This document shows positions 1 through 5,031 of a DNA stretch of 5,031 bases, in pieces; position 1 is the first letter of the stretch, and each line of letters begins with the position of its first letter. Position numbers and translations under genes: made by a program. Where the stretch lies: contig CALTNV010000033.1 in NCBI GenBank assembly GCA_943845485.1, positions 1-5,031 of the forward strand. The letters run 5' to 3'. The stretch comes from an uncultured Flavobacteriales bacterium (GTDB lineage Bacteria; Bacteroidota; Bacteroidia; Flavobacteriales; CALTNV01). The notes below the pieces were generated by a model, which did not search any database, was not told the DNA's origin, and saw only the letters and a program-made list of their open reading frames with translations.

Positions 1-183
1 AATCCGTTAATAGAACGTTTTACAACCGAAGGCTTGCAACTCTTATTTACAGGCGGCGTGTTTTACACGATTGGAGCGGTCCTGTACTCCATAAAAAAAC
101 TTCCCTACAACCACGCCATTTTTCATGTGTTTGTGGTGCTAGGAAGTGTGTGTCACTTTTTTAGTGTTTATGGTTTCGTCTAA
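1..183 (+). CDS. trhA: TrhA/hemolysin III family membrane protein, C-terminal fragment
   Basis: This is the last 60 codons of a gene whose start lies outside the window; it ends with TAA at 181-183. The visible peptide has two hydrophobic segments: one around GGVFYTIGAVLYS (visible residues 18-30), then, after a short KKLPY turn, one running through HAIFHVFVVLGSVCHFFSV (about 38-56). The turn followed by H-A-I-F-H (an HxxxH motif, H38 and H42) and a further histidine (H52) is the signature of the last part of the PAQR/hemolysin III family. In PAQR proteins these histidines help bind a metal ion within the membrane. Bacterial members are seven-helix inner-membrane proteins linked to membrane homeostasis; the name hemolysin is historical and does not show that this one lyses cells. 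GC is about 42%, higher than the genes that follow. It runs convergently towards the minus-strand gene ending at 251. The family call is strong; the precise function is not established. Confidence 0.85.
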   Translation, partial: NPLIERFTTEGLQLLFTGGVFYTIGAVLYSIKKLPYNHAIFHVFVVLGSVCHFFSVYGFV

Positions 184-250
184 TATAACTCCAAATAACA
201 GTCGTAAAATCTAGGTTTTATGTTTAGAGTGCTGAAATGCCAATACCACT

Positions 251-1030
251 TTACGCAACCAACTCTATATTTCGTTTGGATTCTCTTTCTGACCATAAGA
301 TATAATCAGCATTTTTTGATTTTAAAGCATCTAAAAATTCAGGCTTAACTTCTTTATCTATATCATTTATAATTGCGATGGCTTTTACTTCTTTTTTAGT
401 TGTTTTTTCGCGTACAGGTTTTATGTCGTCCCAAGCAAATAAAAAAGTTGGTAAATTAGATTTGTTTATTGTGTTGAAAGATTTTATCACAATTTCACTT
501 TGCTTTTTAGCGATTTGAAAATCAAAATTAAACTCAAGACCAGTAGTCCCTTTTGAAATAAAGTCAGGAGTAAATATTATTTCTCTTGACTCCAAATAAC
601 TCCTCACGTCTTCTTTAAATATTGAAGCTACATTATGTTTTGATAAAACATATAAATCATTTATTTCTATTATGGCAGATAAAAAGTTATGTTTTGCTTG
701 TGAAAAATTATCTAAATTGCTTTGAATTTTTAATTCATCATTTTCACTTCTAATGCCATAATTTAATAAAATTGCATCAAGTATGTTTCGTCTTTTGTTT
801 GAGCCTTGAATGTGCAAACCTTGAAGTTCAAGATTAGACATGGTTTCGCCATTATCACTCAAAATGAGTTGACTACCATTTTTTTGAGCATAAATTTCAA
901 TTGTGTCATTGAAAGCTCCAATAAAAGGGGTGTTTATTAAAAACCAATCCGTACTTGATCCTTTTTGGATATAAGTTTTTTCTCTTAACCAATTGTAGTA
1001 GTTGTCAACATATGTATTTACCCAGTTCAA
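251..1030 (-). CDS. DUF1828/DUF1829 domain protein, function unknown
   Basis: A 259-residue soluble protein with no signal peptide or membrane segment. The N-terminal part (about residues 33-124) resembles DUF1828: TPFIGAFNDTIEIYA, the turn LSDNGETM (57-64), a KRR basic patch (79-81) and a closing KHNFLSAIIEINDL. The C-terminal part (about 142-245) resembles DUF1829, with FDFQIAKK (169-176), EIVIKSFN (179-186) and FLFAWDDIK (196-204). The two domains normally occur in this order, so the gene looks complete. Start choice: the codon at 1030-1028 is TTG. No ATG lies in frame between it and the upstream stop at 1078-1076, and the first internal ATG (residue 64) would cut into the DUF1828 core. 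TTG also gives a TTGA overlap with the stop of the preceding gene, so the two are probably translationally coupled. The spacing of D170, E179 and K183 loosely recalls a nuclease-type acidic/lysine cluster, but the canonical (D/E)xK is not present, so no activity is assigned. Domain call is fairly sure; function is unknown. Confidence 0.82.
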   Translation of the reverse strand: MNWVNTYVDNYYNWLREKTYIQKGSSTDWFLINTPFIGAFNDTIEIYAQKNGSQLILSDNGETMSNLELQGLHIQGSNKRRNILDAILLNYGIRSENDELKIQSNLDNFSQAKHNFLSAIIEINDLYVLSKHNVASIFKEDVRSYLESREIIFTPDFISKGTTGLEFNFDFQIAKKQSEIVIKSFNTINKSNLPTFLFAWDDIKPVREKTTKKEVKAIAIINDIDKEVKPEFLDALKSKNADYILWSERESKRNIELVA

Positions 1031-1527
1031 AGTATTGCTTGTTGTATGTTTATTTTTGAGTTTAGATTTATTTTCTTAGCAAAGTTAACTATTAAATCGT
1101 TTAAATCTGATGAGTCGGATATATCTTTTATAGGAAAATCAGTAGCCTTCAATGGAATTGCCCAAGCTAGAGGCTTGTATCCTTCTACGAATATATGCAT
1201 ATGAGGTTCAGTTGGTTTAAACCATTTATCTGCATACGGTATAAGATATTCAGGTAAAGTATTCTTAATTATTAGCGGATTATGATGACCTCCTTTATAA
1301 TCGATTCTTAAAAGTCCGATATAGGAATTACTCTCCAAATGATGAATAGATGTTTTAAGTATTATTTTTTGATTTGTAGTTATTTCAATCCAAAAATTAT
1401 ATTCAGAATCTTCGTGTGAATGTAAATGGAGTCGATTTTTTTTATTGCCTAAATCTACTATTTGATTTGGGTCGGAAAGCTCCTTGTCTAATCCTAATAA
1501 ATACTTTGCTTCTTCGTTTGTTAGCAT
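1027..1527 (-). CDS. DUF6978-like protein, upstream partner of DUF1828 protein
   Basis: A 166-residue soluble protein beginning MLTNEEAKYLLGLDKEL. From memory this opening, the central LLRIDYKGGHHNP (72-84) and the later HMHIFVEGYKPLAWAIPL (109-126) match the family named DUF6978; I could not run a profile search to confirm it. The protein is rich in histidine (H34, H36, H38, H62, H63, H81, H82, H109, H111). The conserved GGHHNP and HMHIF clusters could form a metal or active site, but this is inference. ATG at 1527-1525 fits the family's usual start; no Shine-Dalgarno sequence precedes it. It is the first gene of a two-gene unit: its TGA stop overlaps the TTG start of the DUF1828/1829 gene by four bases. 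Sampled GC is about 25%. Possible roles include a phage-defence or toxin-antitoxin-like module, since paired genes of unknown function with overlapping ends often are, but nothing in the sequence proves this. Confidence 0.75.
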   Translation of the reverse strand: MLTNEEAKYLLGLDKELSDPNQIVDLGNKKNRLHLHSHEDSEYNFWIEITTNQKIILKTSIHHLESNSYIGLLRIDYKGGHHNPLIIKNTLPEYLIPYADKWFKPTEPHMHIFVEGYKPLAWAIPLKATDFPIKDISDSSDLNDLIVNFAKKINLNSKINIQQAIL

Positions 1528-1560
1528 CCGTTTTTAATATTAATTGTAACTGGGTTATAT

Positions 1561-1585
1561 ATCTATTTTTAAGTCATCTATTTTT
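1561..1585. repeat. 10-bp direct repeat upstream of DUF6978-like gene
   Basis: ATCTATTTTT occurs exactly at 1561-1570 and again at 1576-1585, a 15-bp period, lying 34-58 bp upstream of the start codon at 1527. On the coding (minus) strand it reads AAAAATAGAT twice. This is where a promoter or operator for the two-gene unit would sit, so the repeat could be a regulator site. The sequence is simple and AT-rich, so chance is a real alternative. Confidence 0.4.
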
Positions 1586-1621
1586 GAATTTCCTATTTAA
1601 TGTAATCTGCTAACTAATGAA

Positions 1622-1635
1622 AACAGTCGACTGTT
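1622..1635. repeat. 14-bp perfect palindrome (possible operator)
   Basis: AACAGTCGACTGTT is its own reverse complement over all 14 bases. It lies 95 bp upstream of the DUF6978-like start, in a gene-free stretch, and is more GC-rich than its surroundings. A dimeric regulator binding upstream of the two-gene unit is possible. It could also be a chance or relic sequence. No U-run follows it on either strand, so it is not a terminator. Confidence 0.4.
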
Positions 1636-1745
1636 GTGCAATAAAACAGTATCTTACTAAAGGCTAAATCACTTAAGAAGAAATAGATTTGGGATCTAAA
1701 TCAGAGATAAATTTAAGAAAATAAAATTGCACACCAAATTAAATC

Positions 1746-1759
1746 AAAGTTTTAACTTT
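1746..1759 (-). terminator. Weak AT-rich hairpin after the SGNH gene
   Basis: AAAGTT-TT-AACTTT is an inverted repeat with 6-base arms. It lies 28-41 bases downstream of the stop codon of the minus-strand SGNH gene. Read on that strand, it is followed by a T-rich run (GATTTAATTTGG). A second short palindrome, TCAAATTTGA at 1767-1776, lies between it and the stop. The stem has a single G-C pair per arm, so intrinsic termination would be inefficient. This is the best terminator candidate here, but weak. Confidence 0.25.
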
Positions 1760-1786
1760 TTATTCTTCAAATTTGAGTGACTTATT

Positions 1787-2839
1787 TCAGTGTGAGTTTA
1801 ATTTTTTTTGAATAATGTCACCCATTATATTAGCCATTTTTTCTCCAATAGCTTTATGAGTAGAATGTTGCCAATGGCCAAATTTGTTAGTTGCATTCCA
1901 TTTATCGAAGATGATTCCGGAATTTTTGAGAAGTTCATAAGTTGGGCTCAATTCCAAATAGGTCAAGTTATTTTCTAAACATAAATTTTTAAATTCTATG
2001 GGTAACTTATAGTTTCCTCTATTAATAATAATTGTACTAGAATCCATGGAGTTAATAATTTCACTTGTTATCGAATCCACTTTATATGTTTCTTCCACAT
2101 TATTTTGGATGCCTTCATTTACGTTAGGGGATTTAGTATAAAACTTACCAAGGATTATGGGCAGAGTTTCATTGTATTTAATTTTTTTTCGACAAAAGTT
2201 TAAAATATTAAACAGCACAAAATTTTGAGTTAAATACTTCGTTTTTTGGTAAATATTAAAATCTTCTTTATTAATATTTACAGAAGTTTTTAACTCACCA
2301 TTTTCTATTGTTGTTATTGGTAATAGTGGAGGGAAAGAATAGTCACATGTTAAATCGTTTTCTGATAAGAAATAAAGCGTATAATCAGGTTTAAATTCAT
2401 CAATCAGCAGCTTTTGATAAGCATACATATTTCCAATATTAAAATGGCTTCTTCCAAAATTTAATACTTCTATTTTAATGTTTTTTTGATTAAATTTTTT
2501 GTTTAAAATATCTTTAGCGATGTTTCCAAAATAGTGCCTTTCAAAAACCTGAAGAGATTCAATATAGGAATCACCAACTAAGGCAATTCGTATCGTTTTC
2601 TCATCTTTTTTAAGAGCTACGTCACTACCAATAAATCTTGATGCGTTTGTAGACCTTATTCCAAAACCTTCATTAAAAAACACAAAAGTATCGGCTTGTG
2701 CTAATCCTTTTCCAATATCATTGTAATATTCGGCAAATGACACTTCCGAGATTTTAGCGTTTTTGATGAAAAGTTCCGCCAATATTAAAACAAATAGAAA
2801 TGAAAATAGCAGTAAGAATAATTGTTTTAAGGTCTTCAT
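1787..2839 (-). CDS. Membrane-anchored SGNH/GDSL-type hydrolase or acyltransferase partner of MBOAT
   Basis: A 350-residue protein with a short basic N-terminus and a hydrophobic helix (about residues 6-25), which should anchor it in the inner membrane with the rest in the periplasm. The SGNH fold is shown by block I IALVGDSYIESLQV (nucleophile S91 in GDS), block II NFGRSHFNIGN (G129 as likely oxyanion glycine), block III LSENDL (N161-D162) and a C-terminal GHWQHSTHKAIGEKMA (321-336) that carries the catalytic histidine, most likely H322. The usual Asp two or three residues before that His is not visible (F320-G321), so the catalytic acid is unclear. ATG at 2839-2837 follows the MBOAT stop by 7 bp, so the two genes form an operon. 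Such SGNH partners of AlgI/DltB-type MBOAT proteins transfer or remove O-acyl groups on extracellular polymers, as AlgX/AlgJ do for alginate. The substrate is unknown. It is strongly AT-rich (one 60-base sample gives 15% GC). Confidence 0.82.
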   Translation of the reverse strand: MKTLKQLFLLLFSFLFVLILAELFIKNAKISEVSFAEYYNDIGKGLAQADTFVFFNEGFGIRSTNASRFIGSDVALKKDEKTIRIALVGDSYIESLQVFERHYFGNIAKDILNKKFNQKNIKIEVLNFGRSHFNIGNMYAYQKLLIDEFKPDYTLYFLSENDLTCDYSFPPLLPITTIENGELKTSVNINKEDFNIYQKTKYLTQNFVLFNILNFCRKKIKYNETLPIILGKFYTKSPNVNEGIQNNVEETYKVDSITSEIINSMDSSTIIINRGNYKLPIEFKNLCLENNLTYLELSPTYELLKNSGIIFDKWNATNKFGHWQHSTHKAIGEKMANIMGDIIQKKLNSH

Positions 2840-2846
2840 AATTATA

Positions 2847-4256
2847 TTAAAATTGAAAATAAATAAATGGAGATGGATCTGCTTGAAACATATATGCTAG
2901 GGTCACAATAAAAAGGGCGGATAGAATCCCTACAATAATCATTTTTGATTTTATTTTTAGAATTCCAGTATGTCCATATTTAGCTTCAGTGACATCTAAA
3001 AAAATAATTATCAATAAGTAAGTAATTCCTATTTTGATGAATTCTAAAGCATATTCACTGCTTTCCCAGTACCAAAGTTTATTAAATATAATACTTGTTG
3101 ATTCTATGGTCTGAGATCTAAAAAATAACCAAGTAAATGTCACTAGAATAAAAGTAAATAGAGTACTAAGGCTTGTGTTTAGTTTTGAATATTTTTCAGG
3201 TTCTAAGCCCTTTTTGTTGAAAGCTTTATGCGTTAGAAGATATAAACCATGTAAGCCTCCCCAAATCATAAAATTCCAATTAGCACCATGCCACAAACCA
3301 CCAAGAAGCATAGTAATCATTAAATTAATGGACATTCTGTTTTTTATTCTATTTCCACCGAGTGGAATGTACAAGTAGTCCTTGAGAAAAGAAGACAAAG
3401 AAATATGCCACCTTCTCCAAAATTCAGTAATGTTTCTTGAAAGGTAGGGTTGTTCGAAATTTTTGACTAATTCAACTCCAAGAAGTTTAGATGTACCTCT
3501 AGCAATATGACTATAGCCAGAGAAATCGGCATAGATTTGTATTGAAAATAATAAAATAGCAAATACTATTTCTATAGATTTATACAATGATAAATCATCA
3601 AATATGTGGTCTACATACCTTCCAGCAGTATCTCCTATCATGACTTTTCTAAATAAACCAATGATAATTAATACTATACCTTGTTTTACTTGAAGGTAAG
3701 TTGGATTTAATTTTTTAGATAATTGAGGAAGTAATAGTTTTGCGCGTTCTATAGGGCCTGCAACAAGCTGAGGGAAAAATGACACAAATAAGGAAAAGTC
3801 TATAAAGTTTGTGGTAGCTGTTATTTTTTTTCTATAAATATCAATAGTATAGGTAAGGGTTTGGAAAGTGTAGAAAGAAATTCCAATAGGCAAAATTAAA
3901 TTTAAATGTAAAAAGTCTAAATCTTGATTGAAGTTGCTACAAATAAGCTGAAGATTATCAATAAAGAAATTGTAGTATTTGAAAATTGCAAGAATTCCAA
4001 GATTCGTAAAAACACTAATGCTTAATAATAATTTTCTCTTTTTTGCATTATCTGAGTTACTGATTTGTAGCCCGATATAATAATCTACGACCGTTGAGAG
4101 TGCTAAAAGAAAACAAAACCTCCAATCCCAATACCCATAAAAAAAATAGCTACTAAAAAGAAGAAATAAATTTTTACTTTTTTTGGTGGGTAGTGCATAG
4201 AAAACAGGAAGAACTATGGCTAAAAAAAGAAAGAAAATAAATGAGTTAAAGAGCAT
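2847..4256 (-). CDS. MBOAT family O-acyltransferase (AlgI/DltB type)
   Basis: A 469-residue polytopic inner-membrane protein of the normal length for AlgI-type MBOAT enzymes. Family landmarks appear in order: SYFFYGYWDWRF (36-47), LPIGISFYTFQTLTYTIDIYR (122-142), FFPQLVAGPIERA (160-172), the reentrant region IYADFSGYSHIARG (241-254), ITEFWRRWHISLSSFLKDYLYIPLGG (276-301) and LLGGLWHGANWNFMIWGGLHG (317-337). H323 in LWHGANW is the catalytic histidine, with H336 and H284 also conserved in the group. The end, SPFIYFQF, is typical of the subfamily. The enzyme would pass an acyl group, usually acetyl from acetyl-CoA, through the membrane to a periplasmic acceptor. Its partner is the SGNH protein directly downstream. 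No polysaccharide-synthesis genes are visible beside it, so the acceptor (exopolysaccharide, capsule, lipopolysaccharide or wall polymer) cannot be named. ATG at 4256-4254 fits the usual MLFNS start. It is the first gene of its operon and looks intact. Confidence 0.93.
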   Translation of the reverse strand: MLFNSFIFFLFLAIVLPVFYALPTKKSKNLFLLFSSYFFYGYWDWRFCFLLALSTVVDYYIGLQISNSDNAKKRKLLLSISVFTNLGILAIFKYYNFFIDNLQLICSNFNQDLDFLHLNLILPIGISFYTFQTLTYTIDIYRKKITATTNFIDFSLFVSFFPQLVAGPIERAKLLLPQLSKKLNPTYLQVKQGIVLIIIGLFRKVMIGDTAGRYVDHIFDDLSLYKSIEIVFAILLFSIQIYADFSGYSHIARGTSKLLGVELVKNFEQPYLSRNITEFWRRWHISLSSFLKDYLYIPLGGNRIKNRMSINLMITMLLGGLWHGANWNFMIWGGLHGLYLLTHKAFNKKGLEPEKYSKLNTSLSTLFTFILVTFTWLFFRSQTIESTSIIFNKLWYWESSEYALEFIKIGITYLLIIIFLDVTEAKYGHTGILKIKSKMIIVGILSALFIVTLAYMFQADPSPFIYFQF

Positions 4257-4302
4257 TCTAAATATTAAATTTTTTTAAAAATAATGAAAAATTATCTTCT
4301 TC

Positions 4303-4311
4303 CAAATTATA
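4303..4311 (-). promoter_or_regulatory. Possible promoter -7 region for the MBOAT-SGNH operon
   Basis: On the minus strand this reads TATAATTTG, 47-55 bases upstream of the MBOAT start. It resembles the Bacteroidota -7 box TAnnTTTG but has three rather than two bases between TA and TTTG. The nearest TTG that could serve as -33 is about 25 bp upstream, slightly too far. It is the best promoter-like sequence in this leader but not a good match. Confidence 0.25.
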
Positions 4312-4350
4312 TCAATTTTTTAACGTTTACTAAATTCAATTCCTACGATT

Positions 4351-4368
4351 CGATCTTCTAGAAGATCG
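4351..4368. repeat. 18-bp perfect palindrome in divergent intergenic region
   Basis: CGATCTTCTAGAAGATCG is self-complementary over all 18 bases. It lies 94 bp upstream of the MBOAT start and 74 bp upstream of the methyltransferase start, directly next to the candidate -33 element of the latter (4369-4371). Length, perfection and position fit an operator for a dimeric regulator of one or both divergent genes. As RNA it could form a 7-bp stem with a CTAG loop, but no U-run follows on the plus strand, so a terminator is less likely. Confidence 0.5.
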
Positions 4369-4399
4369 TTATAGAATGGAGTTAAAAAAAGTATCTTTG
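4369..4399 (+). promoter_or_regulatory. Flavobacterial-type promoter for the methyltransferase gene
   Basis: TATCTTTG at 4392-4399 matches the Bacteroidota -7 consensus TAnnTTTG exactly. TTA at 4369-4371, one mismatch from the -33 TTG, lies 20 bp upstream, within the usual 17-23 bp spacing. Transcription would start a few bases after 4399, leaving a leader of roughly 35-40 bases before the ATG at 4443. The 18-bp palindrome ends one base before the -33 element. Confidence 0.5.
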
Positions 4400-4442
4400 T
4401 TGCGCTTGTATTTTTCTTATACGACGCCACTAAAAATGCCAC

Positions 4443-5031
4443 ATGATTACAATAAACGATATAAATAAGCCAACACCAATCACGAGTTCAAAAGCACAGT
4501 TAGAGTTGTTCAATCGCTCTTCAGATGTGAAAGGGACGATTCGTTCTTTAGAATCGGGAAGGCCCGTATTGATTACCGCTTTTTACAGCAATGGATTGAC
4601 ACTTTTGAAGGAGTTGCAAATACACCTCAAACGAAAATTCTCAGGCACTTCTTTTAAAGAACAACGTGCTTATAGAGATGCATATCGAAAATTGTCAAAG
4701 CTTATTTTAATCGAAATTGCAGATCATAAATTGATTGTCAAAAAAGCACCTTCTATTGGTTGGCTAGAAACATTTTATCCAGAAGCCAGTGAATTCTTAC
4801 TGCCTTTCCCTAAAGTACAAGGGTTGAACAGTGCGTGGCAGTGGTACCAAAACGGGATTACGGTTCCTGTATTGCGAAACAAAATTCACCCGTATTATGG
4901 GGCGTATTTCCCAACGCGTTTTGATCATTTGATTCTTTTTGACAATTGGCTGAAACGGTACGAAGGTCCTAAAAAATCCGCCATTGATGTCGGAATTGGA
5001 AGTGGGATTCTCTCCTTTCAGATGGTGAAAC
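4443..5031 (+). CDS. Class I SAM-dependent methyltransferase, N-terminal part (truncated by window edge)
   Basis: An open frame of 196 codons plus one base that runs off the window. ATG at 4443 is the first in frame after the TAA at 4431-4433, and an exact flavobacterial -7 box precedes it at a suitable distance. The clearest mark is IDVGIGSGIL (181-190), the glycine-rich SAM-binding motif I (D182, G184, G186, G188). It is preceded by HPYYGAYFPTRFDHLILFDNWL (149-170), an arrangement seen in small-domain (MTS-type) methyltransferases such as the PrmC/RsmC group. Residues 1-140 form an N-terminal region I do not recognise; it is predicted soluble and rich in Lys, Leu and Phe, with KAQLELFNRSSD (17-28). 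The catalytic motif (such as NPPY in N-methylating members) would lie beyond the window, so the substrate (rRNA, protein, DNA or small molecule) cannot be chosen. GC (about 37-48% in samples) is higher than in the minus-strand block. It is divergent from the MBOAT operon. Confidence 0.75.
   Translation, partial: MITINDINKPTPITSSKAQLELFNRSSDVKGTIRSLESGRPVLITAFYSNGLTLLKELQIHLKRKFSGTSFKEQRAYRDAYRKLSKLILIEIADHKLIVKKAPSIGWLETFYPEASEFLLPFPKVQGLNSAWQWYQNGITVPVLRNKIHPYYGAYFPTRFDHLILFDNWLKRYEGPKKSAIDVGIGSGILSFQMVK

Larger units (their letters stand above)
184..4442. other. Low-GC block between two higher-GC flanking genes (possible accessory insertion)
   Basis: Hand counts of 60-base samples give about 43% GC in the TrhA fragment and 37-48% in the methyltransferase. 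Samples across the intervening minus-strand genes give about 15% (2461-2520), 25% (1081-1140 and 3961-4020) and 35% (901-960). All four genes between the flanks are on the opposite strand from them and are of accessory type. This fits an acquired or variable segment, but no integrase, transposase, tRNA or convincing flanking repeat is seen, and surface-polymer genes are often AT-rich in this phylum. The borders are given only as the flanking gene ends. Confidence 0.45.

Noticed and set aside
205..220. AT-only inverted repeat TAAAA...TTTTA between the convergent genes, a possible terminator.
   Set aside because: The stem is five A-T pairs plus a wobble, with no clear U-tail, so it would not be stable. 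AT-rich intergenic DNA gives such repeats by chance.
1416..1613. Plus-strand open frame of 65 codons.
   Set aside because: It overlaps the DUF6978-like gene on the other strand, has a low-complexity hydrophobic translation and shows no family features. It is a shadow of the real gene and its leader.
1617..1667. Tiny plus-strand frame MKTVDCCAIKQYLTKG, followed in the same frame by more codons after two stops; considered as a broken gene.
   Set aside because: Sixteen codons with no recognisable homology and no nearby promoter match are too little to support a gene or pseudogene.
1635..1733. Inverted repeat TGTGCAAT (1635-1642) / ATTGCACA (1726-1733), considered as the ends of a small mobile element.
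   Set aside because: The arms are only 8 bp, no flanking duplication is seen, and the interior is not gene-like. A single such pair in 259 bp can arise by chance.
3175..3378. Plus-strand open frame of 67 codons.
   Set aside because: It lies wholly within the MBOAT gene on the opposite strand, over its most conserved region, and shows no recognisable protein features.
235..4441. Direct repeat AAATGCCA at 235-242 and 4434-4441 flanking the low-GC block, a possible target-site duplication or att site.
   Set aside because: It is only 8 bp. Given the lengths of the two border regions, a chance match is fairly likely, the first copy is 52 bp from the trhA stop, and no integrase or transposase is present.

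Overview
The window is AT-rich and looks like a member of the Bacteroidota, probably a flavobacterium. This rests on the low GC of the coding sequence, start codons without Shine-Dalgarno sequences, an exact match to the TAnnTTTG -7 box typical of this phylum, and protein types common there. No rRNA, tRNA, CRISPR array or recognisable insertion sequence is visible.

Layout: (1) 1-183, + strand: the C-terminal end of a TrhA/hemolysin III (PAQR-type) membrane protein. (2) 251-1527, - strand: two overlapping genes, a 166-aa DUF6978-like protein followed by a 259-aa DUF1828/DUF1829 protein that starts on TTG inside a TTGA overlap. Neither has a known function. (3) 1528-1786: a 259-bp gene-free stretch holding a 10-bp direct repeat, a 14-bp perfect palindrome and a weak AT-rich hairpin. 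(4) 1787-4256, - strand: a two-gene operon with a 7-bp gap, MBOAT O-acyltransferase (AlgI/DltB type) followed by a membrane-anchored SGNH/GDSL-type protein, a pairing typical of O-acylation of an extracellular glycan. (5) 4257-4442: a divergent intergenic region with an 18-bp perfect palindrome and a good flavobacterial promoter for the next gene. (6) 4443-5031, + strand: the N-terminal 196 residues of a class I SAM-dependent methyltransferase, cut by the window edge just after SAM motif I.

How the genes fit together: the MBOAT protein probably moves an acyl group across the inner membrane, and the SGNH protein on the periplasmic side completes or edits the transfer to a polysaccharide or other surface polymer. 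The DUF6978/DUF1828 pair is probably co-translated and works as a unit, but its role is unknown. The four minus-strand genes are clearly more AT-rich (about 15-35% GC in hand-counted 60-base samples) than the two flanking plus-strand genes (about 37-48%). The block between the two flanking genes may therefore be an accessory insertion between core genes. The least described element here is the DUF6978-DUF1828/1829 pair. I found no evidence that fixes its function and do not claim it is a proven defence or toxin system.
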